DNA from: Planctomycetota bacterium | GTDB lineage: Bacteria > Planctomycetota > Planctomycetia > Pirellulales > UBA1268 | Reading direction: 5' to 3' | NCBI GenBank assembly: GCA_018970785.1 | Contig: JAGWVR010000035.1 | Coordinates: 1-32,816 of the forward strand | DNA: 32,816 bases | In this document: one piece after another, positions 1 to 9,692 of the stretch | Layout of the letters: each line of letters begins with the position of its first letter | How positions within the stretch are numbered: position 1 is the stretch's first letter | The notes under the pieces: model-generated | Seen by the model: the letters and a program-made list of their open reading frames with translations, nothing else | Databases searched by the model: none | Told to the model about the DNA's origin: nothing | Translations under genes and position numbers: made by a program

Positions 1-1653
1 GCCGACTTCATCTCCGAGGCGATCGACCAGACCCGCGGCTGGTTCTACAGCCAGCTGGCGATCAGCACGCTCCTGTTCGGCGGCTCCGGGCCGGCCACGC
101 TGCCCGCGGGCGTCGCGGCCCCGCCGGCCGACTGGCCGCACCCGTTCCGGACCTGCATCGTCCTCGGGCTGATGCTCGGCGAGGACGGGCAGAAGATGAG
201 CAAGAGCAAGCGGAACTACAAGGAACCGGCGGTGATCTTCGACGCCTACGGCGCCGATGCCCTGCGCTGGTACTTCCTCGCCGCCCAGCCCCCCTGGACG
301 ACGATCCGCTACAGCGAGAAGGCGATCCGCGAGAGCGTGCCCGAGTTCCTCCTCCGCCTCTGGAACGTCTGGTCGTTCTTCGCGATCTACGCCCGGATCG
401 ACGGCTTCGACCCTGCGGCCCTGCTCCACGATCCCGGTCGGCTCGAACACGACGACCTCTCCCGCGCCCGCGGCTGGCGCCCGGCCGGGGAGCGCTGCGA
501 ACTCGACCGCTGGATGCTCGCCGAGCTCGCCGACACCGTCGCCCACGTCATCGAGCGGATGGACGCCTTCGACCACTTCGCGGCCGCCGGGAGGATCTCG
601 GCCCTGGTCGACGGCCTGAGCAACTGGTTCGTGCGGCGCAGCCGCGACCGCTTCTGGTCGGCCGGCCGGGCCGACCTCTCCGCCGACGGGAATCCCGACA
701 AGCTCGACGCCTACTGGACGCTCTACGAAGCGCTCCTCACGGTGGCCCGGCTGGCGGCGCCGTTCGTGCCCTTCCTCACCGAGGCGATCTGGCGGAACCT
801 CGCCGTCGGCCCGTTCGGCGACCGGGTCCCCGACAGCGTCCACCTCACCGACTACCCCGCCGCCGACGGCCGGCTCGTCGACCGCGATCTCGTCCGCCGG
901 ATGGCGCTGGTCCGCGACGTCTCGTCGCTCGGCCGGGCCGCCCGCGCCGGCGCCCGGCTCAAGGTCCGCCAGCCGCTGTCGAAGGTCGAGGTGATCCTCG
1001 CCGACGACCGCGCCACCGACGCCGCCTGGCTCTCCTCCCACGCCGACCTCGTCCGCGACGAGCTCAACGTCAAGCAGTTCGAGGTCTGCCGCGATCCCGA
1101 TCGCTACATCACCCGCTCCGTCCTCCCCGACCTCAAGCGCCTCGGACCGCGTCTCGGAAAGGACCTGCCGCGCGTGAAGGCGGCGTTGGCCGCCGCCGAC
1201 GTCCCGGCGCTGCTCGCCGAGGTCCAGCGCGCGGGGCGCGCGACGGTTCCGCTGGCCGGGGGTGGCAGCGCCGAGCTGGAGCGCGACGACCTCGTGATCC
1301 GGACCACGGCGCGCGAGGGGTGGGCGGCCGCCGAGAGCGCCAGCGCCGTCGTCGTCGTGGCGACGGAGCTGTCGCCCGAGCTGGTCGCCGAGGGGCTCGT
1401 GCGCGAGGTCGTGCACCTCGTCCAGGCGGCGCGGAAGACGCTCGATCTTGAGTTCACGCAGCGGATCGTCCTCGGTCTGGAGACGCCGTCGCCGGAGCTC
1501 GCCGCGGCCCTCGCCGCGCACCGCAGCACCATCGACGCCGAGACGCTCGCCGTCGACGGCCCCTTCGACGGTGCCCACCGCGAGGAGCACGACGTCGACG
1601 GCCACGCGCTGGTGATCACGCTGCACCCGCTGCCGGCCGGAGCGGAGCCATGA
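1..1653 (+). CDS. ileS: Isoleucyl-tRNA synthetase, 3' part (gene starts before the window)
   Basis: Cytoplasmic enzyme that charges tRNA-Ile with isoleucine. The frame is open from base 1 and encodes the last 550 residues. It opens with the class I synthetase segment DQTRGWFY (about residues 9-16) and carries the signature KMSKS at residues 65-69 (followed by KRNY), so the catalytic core is cut by the window edge. The anticodon-binding helical domain follows. The long C-terminus contains ELSPELVAEGLVREVVHLVQ near residue 455 and does not end in the Cys4 zinc finger of E. coli-type IleRS. That pattern fits the type 2 (eukaryote-like) bacterial IleRS, a class associated with natural mupirocin tolerance; the subtype is inferred. 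The stop overlaps the purN start as ATGA, implying translational coupling. Confidence 0.95.
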   Translation, partial: ADFISEAIDQTRGWFYSQLAISTLLFGGSGPATLPAGVAAPPADWPHPFRTCIVLGLMLGEDGQKMSKSKRNYKEPAVIFDAYGADALRWYFLAAQPPWTTIRYSEKAIRESVPEFLLRLWNVWSFFAIYARIDGFDPAALLHDPGRLEHDDLSRARGWRPAGERCELDRWMLAELADTVAHVIERMDAFDHFAAAGRISALVDGLSNWFVRRSRDRFWSAGRADLSADGNPDKLDAYWTLYEALLTVARLAAPFVPFLTEAIWRNLAVGPFGDRVPDSVHLTDYPAADGRLVDRDLVRRMALVRDVSSLGRAARAGARLKVRQPLSKVEVILADDRATDAAWLSSHADLVRDELNVKQFEVCRDPDRYITRSVLPDLKRLGPRLGKDLPRVKAALAAADVPALLAEVQRAGRATVPLAGGGSAELERDDLVIRTTAREGWAAAESASAVVVVATELSPELVAEGLVREVVHLVQAARKTLDLEFTQRIVLGLETPSPELAAALAAHRSTIDAETLAVDGPFDGAHREEHDVDGHALVITLHPLPAGAEP

Positions 1654-2249
1654 GCACCGCCGGGGAGCCGCCGCGTCTGGCCGTCCTCGTGTCCGGATCC
1701 GGCCGGTCGCTGGCCAATCTCCTCGAGCGGTCCGCTGCCGGCTCGCTGCCCGCGCGGGTCGTGCTCGTCGTCGCCAGCCGGGCGGGGCTCCCCGCCGAGG
1801 CGATCGCCCGCCGCCATGGCGTGGAGACGCGGGTCATGCCGCGCGGCGGGCTCGACGCCGGTGCCTGGAGCGCGGCGGTGTTCGGCGCCTGCCGTGATGC
1901 CGGGGCGACGCTCGTCGTCATGGCCGGCTGGCTTCACCTCCTTCCCGTTCCGGGCGACTTCGCCGACCGCACGATCAACATCCATCCGTCGCTCCTCCCC
2001 GCGTTCGGCGGCAAGGGCTTCCACGGCCTCCATGTCCACCGCGCCGTCCTCGCGCGCGGCTGCACCGTGTCGGGGTGCACGGTCCACCTCGTCGACGACG
2101 AATACGACCATGGGCGGATCCTCGTGCAGCGCACGGTCCCCGTGCTCGCCGACGACACCGCCGAGTCGCTTGCCGCCCGGGTGTTCGCCGCGGAGTGCGT
2201 CGCCCTCCCCGAGGCGATCGGCCGGTTCGCGGCCGGAAGCCTGCCCTGA
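1650..2249 (+). CDS. purN: Phosphoribosylglycinamide formyltransferase (GART, PurN)
   Basis: Transfers a formyl group from 10-formyl-THF to GAR, the third step of de novo purine synthesis, in the cytoplasm. The 199-residue length is normal for PurN. Visible motifs are the N-terminal VLVSGSGRSLANLL loop (phosphate binding, residues 12-25), the INIHPSLLPAF core (109-119) holding the catalytic Asn110 and His112, and VDDEYDHGRIL (148-158), where Asp153 matches the catalytic Asp144 of the E. coli enzyme. The residue after it is His instead of the usual Gly. The ATG overlaps the ileS stop by four bases, so the two are probably co-transcribed. The pairing has no pathway logic that I can see. Confidence 0.93.
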   Translation: MSTAGEPPRLAVLVSGSGRSLANLLERSAAGSLPARVVLVVASRAGLPAEAIARRHGVETRVMPRGGLDAGAWSAAVFGACRDAGATLVVMAGWLHLLPVPGDFADRTINIHPSLLPAFGGKGFHGLHVHRAVLARGCTVSGCTVHLVDDEYDHGRILVQRTVPVLADDTAESLAARVFAAECVALPEAIGRFAAGSLP

Positions 2250-2302
2250 TCGATCGCGTCCCCGTCCCTCGTGTCCGTCTTCCACTTTTCCCGGAGAGAG
2301 CC

Positions 2303-2824
2303 ATGTCGCGGAGCCACGGTAACTGCATCGCCGATTCCCTCGAGCTCTCGCTCGACTACGCCAACCGGTTGCTCGCCGGCATCGGCGCCGACCGTTTCGC
2401 CCGGCTCGCGGCCGTCGGGGCGACCACGGTCGAGTCGAACCACCCGGCCTTCGTCCTCGGCCACCTCGGCCTCTACGGGCCGCGGATCGTCTCCCTGCTC
2501 GGCGGCACGCCGGCACCGGTGCCGGAGCGGTTCGCGGCGGTGTTCTCCAAGGACGACACGTGTGTCGACGACGCGGCGGGCACGACCTACCCGCCGATGG
2601 CCGAGGTCGTGGAGGTGTTCCGCCACGGGTGCACCGAGGCGATCGCCGCGCTCCGCGCGGCACCGGACGACGTGCTGCAGCGCCCCACTCCGATGACCGG
2701 GCGGATGGCCGAGCTGTTTCCCACGGTCGGCTCGCTCGCCGGGTTCCTCGCCGGCTCCCACATGATGATGCATCTCGGCCAGGTCAGCGCCTGGCGGCGG
2801 ATGGAGGGGCTCGGGGCCGCCTGA
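2303..2824 (+). CDS. DinB-superfamily protein
   Basis: A 173-residue protein of the DinB/YfiT-like four-helix-bundle superfamily, whose members bind a metal through three histidines and often act as thiol-dependent transferases; no substrate can be assigned. The diagnostic segment is NHPAFVLGHLGLYG near residues 46-59 (His47/His54 candidates), and the C-terminal helix has HMMMHLGQ (His153, His157). The start at 2303 is preceded by CCGGAGAGAG, a usable ribosome site; the frame stays open further upstream but overlaps purN. It lies 53 bases after purN on the same strand and converges on the DUF1501 gene. Confidence 0.75.
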   Translation: MSRSHGNCIADSLELSLDYANRLLAGIGADRFARLAAVGATTVESNHPAFVLGHLGLYGPRIVSLLGGTPAPVPERFAAVFSKDDTCVDDAAGTTYPPMAEVVEVFRHGCTEAIAALRAAPDDVLQRPTPMTGRMAELFPTVGSLAGFLAGSHMMMHLGQVSAWRRMEGLGAA

Positions 2825-2825
2825 G

Positions 2826-2841
2826 GCCGCGCCGGCGCGGC
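2826..2841. terminator. Perfect 16-bp palindrome between convergent genes
   Basis: GCCGCGCC followed directly by its reverse complement GGCGCGGC, in the 29-base gap between the DinB-family stop and the stop of the facing DUF1501 gene. It could fold as a GC hairpin and serve both genes as a terminator, but there is no T-run, so this is a position-based inference. Confidence 0.3.
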
Positions 2842-2853
2842 GATCGCGGCACG

Positions 2854-4308
2854 TCAGGCGACGATGCCGCGGATCACCGAACCGTGGACGTCGGTGAGCC
2901 GGTGGTCGCGGCCGCCCCAGCGGAACGTCAACTCCTCGTGGTCGATGCCGAGGAGGTGGAGGACCGTCGCCCACATGTCGTAGATCGAGCACGACGACTC
3001 GACGACGCGGTAGCCGAAGTCGTCGGTCACGCCGTGGACCGAGCCCCCCTTCACGCCGCCGCCCGCCAGCCAGACGCTGAACGCCATCGGATTGTGGTCG
3101 CGGCCGTTCGACCCCTGCGAGAACGGCGTCCGGCCGAACTCACCGGCCCAGACGACGAGCGTCTCGTCGAGGAGGCCGCGGTCGCGGAGGTCGCCGAGCA
3201 GCGCGGCGATCGGCTGGTCGACCTGCAGCGCCATCGCCGCGTGCCCTTTCTCGAGGTCGCCGTGCTGGTCCCAGGGATTGCCGGCACCGCCGGCGCCGAT
3301 GTTCTGCGTGAGGCAGGAGAGCTCGACGAACCGGACGCCGCGCTCGACCAGCCGCCGTGCCAGCACGCACTGCCGCGCGTAGGCCGCCGTCGGGGCGTTC
3401 GGCGAATCGACGCCGTAGCGCGAGAGCGTCGCCGCCGACTCCCCCGCCAGGTCGCACAGCGCCGGGACCGCCGCCTGCATCCGGAACGCCGTCTCGGCGT
3501 TGGCGATCGCCGCCTCGACGGCGGCCGGTGCGCCGGTCGCGGCGAGGTAGCCGCGGTCGAGCGCGGCGACCGCGTCGAGCCGGCGGCGCTGAAGGTCGGC
3601 GGTGCCCGCGGGGGTGATGTTGCGGATCGCCTCGGCCGCATCGGCCCTGAGGATCGAGGCCTGGTGCTGCCCCGGCAGGAAGGCGTTGCTGAACAGGCCG
3701 ACGCCGCCGTGCGGCACCGCCGCCCCACCGCTCTGGAGGACCACGTACCCGGGCAGGTCGGCATTCTCGGTGCCGAGTCCGTACGAGACCCAGGCTCCCG
3801 CGCCCGGGAACCCGAGGAACGGGAACCCCGTGTGCATGAGGAAGTTGGCCTGGGCGTGCTCGCTGACCGGCGTCGTCATCGAGCGGACCACCGCCAGCTC
3901 GTCGGCCATTTTCCCGATCCAGGGAAACATGCTGCTGACGGGGATCCCGGACGCGCCGTGGCGGGTGAAGGGAAACGGGCTGCGCATCACGCGCCCGTTG
4001 TCGTTGAACATCGTCCGCTCGACCTTCATCGGCGGCGGCTTGCCGTGGTCGACGTCGAGGCGCGGCTTGGGGTCGAACGAATCGAGGTGCGACACGCCCC
4101 CCGACATGTAGCAGAAGATCACGTGCCGGGCCCGGGCCGGATGGTGGGTCCGTGGCAACGCCGCCCCGGCGGGCAGCGGCGTGGCGCCGGCAGGGCGCCC
4201 GAGGAGGCCGGCGAGGGCGACGCTCCCGAAACCGATCGACGCCTCGGCGAGCAGCCGGCGCCGCGGGGGGAGCGACAGTGGCGGGGGATTCGGCATGGCG
4301 TGGCTCAC
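2854..4308 (-). CDS. DUF1501 family protein, Tat-exported (first paralogue)
   Basis: A 484-residue DUF1501 protein, a planctomycete-enriched family with a sulfatase/alkaline-phosphatase-like fold and mostly unknown substrates. A Tat-type signal sits at the N-terminus: [19 protein letters not shown] (residues 14-32) followed by a hydrophobic stretch and an Ala-rich cleavage region. The mature part starts with [20 protein letters not shown], and later shows [15 protein letters not shown] and [20 protein letters not shown], both typical of the family. It ends with the usual [10 protein letters not shown]-type tail. Its start overlaps the end of the upstream c-heme/DUF1549/DUF1553 gene by four bases (ATGA), the standard genomic pairing. 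It is likely to act in the periplasm or at the cell surface with that partner; the substrate is unknown. Confidence 0.9.
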   Translation of the reverse strand: MSHAMPNPPPLSLPPRRRLLAEASIGFGSVALAGLLGRPAGATPLPAGAALPRTHHPARARHVIFCYMSGGVSHLDSFDPKPRLDVDHGKPPPMKVERTMFNDNGRVMRSPFPFTRHGASGIPVSSMFPWIGKMADELAVVRSMTTPVSEHAQANFLMHTGFPFLGFPGAGAWVSYGLGTENADLPGYVVLQSGGAAVPHGGVGLFSNAFLPGQHQASILRADAAEAIRNITPAGTADLQRRRLDAVAALDRGYLAATGAPAAVEAAIANAETAFRMQAAVPALCDLAGESAATLSRYGVDSPNAPTAAYARQCVLARRLVERGVRFVELSCLTQNIGAGGAGNPWDQHGDLEKGHAAMALQVDQPIAALLGDLRDRGLLDETLVVWAGEFGRTPFSQGSNGRDHNPMAFSVWLAGGGVKGGSVHGVTDDFGYRVVESSCSIYDMWATVLHLLGIDHEELTFRWGGRDHRLTDVHGSVIRGIVA

Positions 4309-7300
4309 CGCAGGTAGATGAACTCCTTGGACAGGAACAGTGCCCGGGCCACCTCGGCCCAGACGACCCGCTCCTCCCGCTCCACCGGCACCGGCACGAC
4401 CGAGCGCCCAGCGGCGACGGCGTCGTCGATCTCCGCCACGAGCGCCCGGGCCCGGTCGGCCTCGGCCGGGGGCAGCGCGGCGATCAGCGCCTCGCGCGAC
4501 TGGCTCCCGGCGGCGGCAGCCAATGCCGCCACCTCCTCGGCCGACAGCGCGCGGTCGTGGAGCGTGGCCCGGATGACGCGCCCCGACAGCAGCCGGTTGC
4601 CCCCGGCGGGGAGGTGGCGGAGGCCGAACGACACCACCGTCGTGCCGGCGGGAAACTCGACCGGCGCCGACGTCCGGTACGGTGCGCCGTAGGGGACGCC
4701 GTCGCGGTAGCCGCGGACGGTGCCGTCGTCATCCCAGCAGATCGCGACGTGGACGGGCCGGGAGTGGGCCTCCGTCTCGCGCGGGCCGCCGAACGGCCGC
4801 GTCCGCGCGAAGACGTTGCTCCCGGCGAGCCACTCCCCCGGCTGCTGCTCGGCGAACACGATCGCGTCGAAGACGGCGCCGTCCGCCGACTGGATCGACA
4901 TCACCCCGCCGCCACGCTGCTCGAGCGAATCGAGCCGGACGAGCGCCGCGAGCGTGCGCGCGCGGACCGGCCGGGGAAGCGGCGCGGTCGTCACGAAGCC
5001 TCCTCCGGCGACCACCAGCGCTCCGTCGCGGACCACGGCCCCGGCGTGCGGCGTGCCCACCGGACCGCCGGCGAGGGCGTCGATTCCGGTGACGAAGTCC
5101 CAGGCGAACAGGGCTTCCGGAGCCGCGGCCGTCGGGATCTCCCCCGCCAACCGGTCACGCGTGTCGGCGAGGAGGGATTCGAGCGCGTCACGGGCCGCAG
5201 CCGCCCGGGAGTCGAGCGCTGCCGCCCGCTGCCGCCGTGCCGCGACGTCGTCGCGCGCCGCGGCGAGCAGCCGGCCGAGCTCGTCACGCTCCGCCGGGAG
5301 GCTCGCGCGGCCGAGGGCCTCGCGGACCATGGCGTCGAGACGGTCGTCGGCCGTGCCACCCGGAGTGGCGGCGATCACCCGGGCGGCGAACGCCTCCGCG
5401 AGGCCGACGACCTGCGGGTCGTTGAGCAGCGCGAGGGCCTGGGCGGGCACGTTGGTCACGTCGCGGGCGCCGGTGGCACTGGCCGGCTCGGGGAAGTCGA
5501 ACACGCGGAGCAGCGGATCGATGGCGTTCCGCGCCACACGGACGTACAGGCTCCGCCGTGGCGAACCGCCGTCGGTCGGCGGGCCATGGAGCGCGCGGTC
5601 GAGCGTGCCGGCACAGGCCAGGAGGGCGTCGCGGATCGGCTCCGCCTCGAGCCGCCGGACGGTCCCCCGCGCCCAGAGGCGGTTGTCGGGGTCGAGTGCC
5701 ACGCTCGCCGACGGCGCCGCCGAATCGAGGCGCCACGCCCGTGCCGTGACGACATGGCGGACCAGACTTTTCAGCGACCACCCGTCGCCCCCGAGACGGA
5801 CGGCGAGATGGTCGAGCAGGTCCGGATGGGTCGGCGGCTGCCCGAGATGGCCGAGGTTGTCGGGGGTGGCGGCGATGCCCCGGCCCCAGAGGTGGTGCCA
5901 GATGCGGTTGGCGAGCACGCGCCGCGGCAGCGGATTGGCGGGGGCGAGGAGGTCGGCGGCCACCTCGAGGCGGCCGCTCCCCGCCGCGACCGGCGTCACG
6001 GCGCCGAACAGCGCCGGAAAGCCGCGCGCCACGGCCTGCTCCGGCGTGCGGTGGTCGCCGCGCCGGTAGAGCGGATGGTCGAGCCCCGCGGTCTCCTCGG
6101 GCGCCGGCACGCGCGGTTGGCTCGGCACGAGCGCCTCGAGGCGGCGCAGCTCGGCGACGAGGCCCGCCGCCGCGCCGAGGTGGGCGAGCCGGTTTTCGAG
6201 CAGCCCCTGCGCCAGTGCCGCGTCGATCAGCAGGGCATCGCGGTCGGTCGCACGCCCGCCGCCCCAGGCGGCCAGCGCCTCGCCGAGTGCGGCCACCAGC
6301 GCCGTCCGGTAGCCGGCCGGGTCGGTGGCACCCGCGCGCGCCGCCACCGTGGCACGCGGCTCGTCGGGCAGCAGCGGAACGGGGGAACCGCGCGGCACGA
6401 TCCGCACCTCGCGGAGCGCGAACCATGACCGCTCCGCGGCGTTGGGCGCCGGCAAGACGGCGTCGCGCGCCGTCGCCAGCTCGACATGGATCCGATCGCC
6501 GTCCCAGTAGGTCAGGTCGAAGCGGTGCCATTTCCACTCCGGGGTCAGCCCGGCGATCGGGTACACCGGCCCGCTGCGGGGATAGTCCTCGACGACGTAG
6601 CGCACCGTCGCGCCGCCGCCGCCAGCCGCGAGGACCCATAGTTCCCGCTCGCCGGCGACCCCGATCACCGGCGAGCAGGCGCGGCCGCCATGCTTCGAGG
6701 AGATCGCCTGGGTGACGACGGCCCGCGGCAGGACGCGGTCGATCGCCCGTTCCCCCTCGACGGCCACGTCGAACCGGCCGGCGACGGGCGCCGCCGTCAT
6801 GTCGACAAGGCCGCTGCCGACCCCCGTCCAGGCCCGCCGGTCGGCCTCGATCGCCATGTCCCAGCGGACGATCGGCTCGGGCGCGGCGCCGGCAGGCGCT
6901 GCCGCGGGAAGCGCCGCGCGGAACGCCGCGGTGTCCATCCCGTCGGCGCCGGCGCGGTGGAGCGGATGGAGGAGGAGCCGCGGTTCGTTGGCCGCGGCGA
7001 CGAGCGGATCGAACGCCGCGATCCGGTTCGTGAGGTCGCCGAGCGAGGCCTGCCACCGGTCGGCCAGTGCCCTGCGGAGCAGTGGCGCCAGTTCGAGGAT
7101 CTCCGCCCGGTTCACCTGGGCGCTTGCCGGCGGCCCGGCCTCGCGCCGGCCGGGGCGGCTCGAGGCGATGACACCGGCCAGGGCGTAGTAGTCGCGTTGG
7201 CTGATCGGGTCGAATTTGTGGTCGTGGCAGCGGGCACAGGAGACGGTCAGGCCGAGGAACGCCTTGGTGAAGGCGGCGATCTGGTCATCGACGAACCGCG

Positions 7301-8372
7301 TCTTCTCCTCGAGCGGATCGGTCGGTGAGTAGCCGTGGAACACCATCCGCCAGTGGGCGGTGAGCAGCGCCGAATCGTCGATCGTGCCCGACGGATCGAG
7401 GCGCGGATCGGGCACGAGGTCGCCGGCGACATGCTCGCGGATCAGGCGGTCGAGTGGTACGTCGGCGTTGAGGGCGCGCACCAGCGCGTCGCGGTAGAGG
7501 TGGGTGTTGACGATCTCCGGATCCCCCTCGGAGCCGTGCGTGTCGGCGTAGCGGATCCAGTCCATCCAGTGCCGGGCCCAGCGCTCGCCGAAGTGGGGGC
7601 TGGCGAGCAGATGGTCGACGAGCGCCTCGAATCCCCCCGGCGTTGCCAGACGCGCCGTCCACTCGGCCGACTCGGCGGGAGCAGGCGGCAGGCCGATGAG
7701 CGTGAAGAACAGCCGGCGGACGAGCACCCCGGCAGGCGCCTCGGCGGCCGGCTCGACACCGGCCTCCCGCCACCGCGCCGCGAGGAACCGGTCGACGTCG
7801 TGGCTCCCGAACGGCCCCTCACCGCCGGGCGGGATCGCCGGGGCGAGCAGTGGCTGGAAGCTCCACCACGCCAGCCGCCGCCCGCGGACCGCGTCCCACG
7901 ACGTCTCGGCCTCCAGTTCGGCGCGGCTCGGCGGCGCGTCGCGGGGATCGACCGCCCCCGCGGCGATCCAGCGTTCGACATCGGCGATCGCCTCCGCCGA
8001 CAGACGCCCCGAGTCCTTGGGCATTTTGAGCCCCTCGACCTCGTGGCGGAGAACGCGCATCAGGAGGCTGGCCGCTGGATCACCGGGAACGATCGCGGGC
8101 CCCGAGTCCCCCCCGGCAAGGAGACCGTCACGCGAATCGAGTGCCAGGCCCCCTTCGGCGGCGTTCGCCGCGTTGTGACAGGCGTAGCAGCGGTCGACGA
8201 GCAGCGGCCGGATCCGCGACTCGAACAGTTCCTGCCCGTCGGGCTGGGCTATGGCGGGGACCGCCGCCAGCAGGCACGGGGCGATCAGCACCGCCACCCC
8301 CGGCCGACGCGACCACCGTCGGGTGACGGGCCCCGGGACCAGCGGGTGGTGCTCGCGGCTGTGCCTGTCCAT
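4305..8372 (-). CDS. Planctomycete c-type cytochrome / DUF1549 / DUF1553 protein with a LamG-like insert
   Basis: A 1355-residue exported protein. After a hydrophobic signal (about 26-42) comes a PSCyt1-type domain with heme motif CYACH (62-66). DUF1549 follows, with [33 protein letters not shown] and a second CxxCH in [12 protein letters not shown] (about 380). A central segment (about 500-650) looks like a beta-rich ligand-binding region. DUF1553 then runs from about 750 ([41 protein letters not shown]). A LamG/concanavalin-like module (about 1089-1285) interrupts the C-terminus, after which the last family helix, ending in SKEFIYLR, resumes. These proteins are encoded beside DUF1501 genes and are thought to act in extracytoplasmic polymer use, with the heme perhaps supporting redox chemistry. 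The 96-base gap upstream separates it from the sialidase gene, so it may have its own promoter. Confidence 0.9.
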   Translation of the reverse strand: MDRHSREHHPLVPGPVTRRWSRRPGVAVLIAPCLLAAVPAIAQPDGQELFESRIRPLLVDRCYACHNAANAAEGGLALDSRDGLLAGGDSGPAIVPGDPAASLLMRVLRHEVEGLKMPKDSGRLSAEAIADVERWIAAGAVDPRDAPPSRAELEAETSWDAVRGRRLAWWSFQPLLAPAIPPGGEGPFGSHDVDRFLAARWREAGVEPAAEAPAGVLVRRLFFTLIGLPPAPAESAEWTARLATPGGFEALVDHLLASPHFGERWARHWMDWIRYADTHGSEGDPEIVNTHLYRDALVRALNADVPLDRLIREHVAGDLVPDPRLDPSGTIDDSALLTAHWRMVFHGYSPTDPLEEKTRFVDDQIAAFTKAFLGLTVSCARCHDHKFDPISQRDYYALAGVIASSRPGRREAGPPASAQVNRAEILELAPLLRRALADRWQASLGDLTNRIAAFDPLVAAANEPRLLLHPLHRAGADGMDTAAFRAALPAAAPAGAAPEPIVRWDMAIEADRRAWTGVGSGLVDMTAAPVAGRFDVAVEGERAIDRVLPRAVVTQAISSKHGGRACSPVIGVAGERELWVLAAGGGGATVRYVVEDYPRSGPVYPIAGLTPEWKWHRFDLTYWDGDRIHVELATARDAVLPAPNAAERSWFALREVRIVPRGSPVPLLPDEPRATVAARAGATDPAGYRTALVAALGEALAAWGGGRATDRDALLIDAALAQGLLENRLAHLGAAAGLVAELRRLEALVPSQPRVPAPEETAGLDHPLYRRGDHRTPEQAVARGFPALFGAVTPVAAGSGRLEVAADLLAPANPLPRRVLANRIWHHLWGRGIAATPDNLGHLGQPPTHPDLLDHLAVRLGGDGWSLKSLVRHVVTARAWRLDSAAPSASVALDPDNRLWARGTVRRLEAEPIRDALLACAGTLDRALHGPPTDGGSPRRSLYVRVARNAIDPLLRVFDFPEPASATGARDVTNVPAQALALLNDPQVVGLAEAFAARVIAATPGGTADDRLDAMVREALGRASLPAERDELGRLLAAARDDVAARRQRAAALDSRAAAARDALESLLADTRDRLAGEIPTAAAPEALFAWDFVTGIDALAGGPVGTPHAGAVVRDGALVVAGGGFVTTAPLPRPVRARTLAALVRLDSLEQRGGGVMSIQSADGAVFDAIVFAEQQPGEWLAGSNVFARTRPFGGPRETEAHSRPVHVAICWDDDGTVRGYRDGVPYGAPYRTSAPVEFPAGTTVVSFGLRHLPAGGNRLLSGRVIRATLHDRALSAEEVAALAAAAGSQSREALIAALPPAEADRARALVAEIDDAVAAGRSVVPVPVEREERVVWAEVARALFLSKEFIYLR

Positions 8373-8468
8373 CGAGCGTGTCCCCTGGGGATCCGGTCGT
8401 CGGCTGATCCAAAAGTATCCCCCGACCGGGCCACCGCGACAAACCCGATCCGGGTGGCCGCGTGCCGG

Positions 8469-9692
8469 TCACGGGGTGCCGCCATCGAGCAACCAGCCGA
8501 GACCGATGCGGGCGGCGACGATCCGGTCGTCGGCCTCGTACAGGCACACGACGGTGCCGTCGGGGAGCACCGCCAGGTCGGAGTAGGCGCTCGGCCCCGG
8601 CTCGAGGACGCGCACGATGGGCCAGCTGCGGCCGTCGTCGCGGCTGACGCGGAGCGACAGCTTTCTCCGCTTGCCGCGCCCCGCCGGGACCTCGGCCCCC
8701 GCGTCGTCGCGCGCCACCGAATCGGGGCAGGAGAGGATCATCATCCCCGGTCGGGCCGGATGGGCGACGAGCCCCGCCATGCAGATCGGCTCGGGAAGAT
8801 CGACCTGGAACGTCGGCGTGCTCCAGCCGGTGGCGCCATCGGGTCCGACCGTCACCAGCTTACGGTTCGGGGGCGAGACGTTGCGCGACACGAGCAACAC
8901 GCTGCCGTCGGAACGCTCGGCGGCGATCGACTCGTTGGGATCGCCGCGGCCGTCCCCGGCCGGCACCGCCACCTCCCCGGCTTGCCACGAGCGGCCACCG
9001 TCGTCGCTGACGATCGTCGCCGCCACCGACGGATGATGGGATCCCGCCGCGCCGAACGCGAGCCACACGGGGGCCACGATCCGGCCGGTCCGCAGCTGCA
9101 GCGCGTGCCCCGGGCCCGTGGCGATCACCTTCCAGGGAACATGGTCACGGAATGGCGCGAACGCGGCGGTGATCTCGACGGGAGCAGAAAACGAGATGCC
9201 GTCGTCGGTGCTACGGATGACGAAACAGCGCGCGTAGTTCACGCAGTACAGCATGACGACGTCGCCGCTGGTGCGGTCGACGACGGCGACGGGGTTGTTG
9301 ACCGTCTGCTCGTGCTCGCCCCCTTCGAGCTTCGTCGGATTCCCCTCGATCCGCGCGCCGTGATGGGCGACATGCCGTGCGGCCTCCCAGGTCTTCCCGC
9401 CATCGGTGCTGCGCCGCAGGTGGACCTCGATCTCCCCCCAGTCCTTCCGCGAGTCGCGCCGCGCCTCGCAGGAGGCCAGGAGCGTGCCACGCGGCGTGAC
9501 GACGATCCCCGGAATCCGGTACAGCGTCACCCCCGAGTCCCCCGCCTGGAACACCGTCACCGCCTGCGGTTCGGCAGCGTGAACGGCGGCGAGAGCCGCC
9601 AGGGAGACGATCGCCAGCGCCGTCACGGCCCGGCGCCGTCGCCACGGCGCCCGGCGCACACGCCGACCGGCCCCGTCGTCAGGCAGGTGCAT
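8469..9692 (-). CDS. Secreted exo-alpha-sialidase / BNR-repeat neuraminidase-like protein
   Basis: A 407-residue glycoside hydrolase-like six-bladed propeller, expected to release terminal sialic acids or related sugars outside the cytoplasm. The N-terminus has an Arg-rich stretch and a hydrophobic segment [18 protein letters not shown] (22-39) as signal. The sialidase YRIP motif is at 58-61 (candidate Arg59 of the Arg triad). Four Asp boxes can be read: RSTDGGKTW (94-102), [18 protein letters not shown] and SRDDGRSW. I chose the ATG at 9692 because GGGAGAGA precedes it and the signal peptide follows; the frame is open to 9917, but that extension is an Arg/Pro-rich shadow of the dioxygenase gene. 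Its start overlaps the end of that gene by 14 bases, so the two are probably co-translated. Other BNR lyases or hydrolases remain possible. Confidence 0.85.
   Translation of the reverse strand: MHLPDDGAGRRVRRAPWRRRRAVTALAIVSLAALAAVHAAEPQAVTVFQAGDSGVTLYRIPGIVVTPRGTLLASCEARRDSRKDWGEIEVHLRRSTDGGKTWEAARHVAHHGARIEGNPTKLEGGEHEQTVNNPVAVVDRTSGDVVMLYCVNYARCFVIRSTDDGISFSAPVEITAAFAPFRDHVPWKVIATGPGHALQLRTGRIVAPVWLAFGAAGSHHPSVAATIVSDDGGRSWQAGEVAVPAGDGRGDPNESIAAERSDGSVLLVSRNVSPPNRKLVTVGPDGATGWSTPTFQVDLPEPICMAGLVAHPARPGMMILSCPDSVARDDAGAEVPAGRGKRRKLSLRVSRDDGRSWPIVRVLEPGPSAYSDLAVLPDGTVVCLYEADDRIVAARIGLGWLLDGGTP

Noticed and set aside
4152-6428. Long plus-strand open frame opposite the 1355-residue cytochrome/DUF1553 gene
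   Set aside because: Low-complexity composition and no recognisable motif; the minus strand encodes conserved domains over the same bases.
8373-8468. Inverted repeat GGCCACC/GGTGGCC between the sialidase and the large cytochrome gene
   Set aside because: A 17-base loop and a seven-pair stem without a T-run are too weak to call a terminator in such GC-rich DNA.
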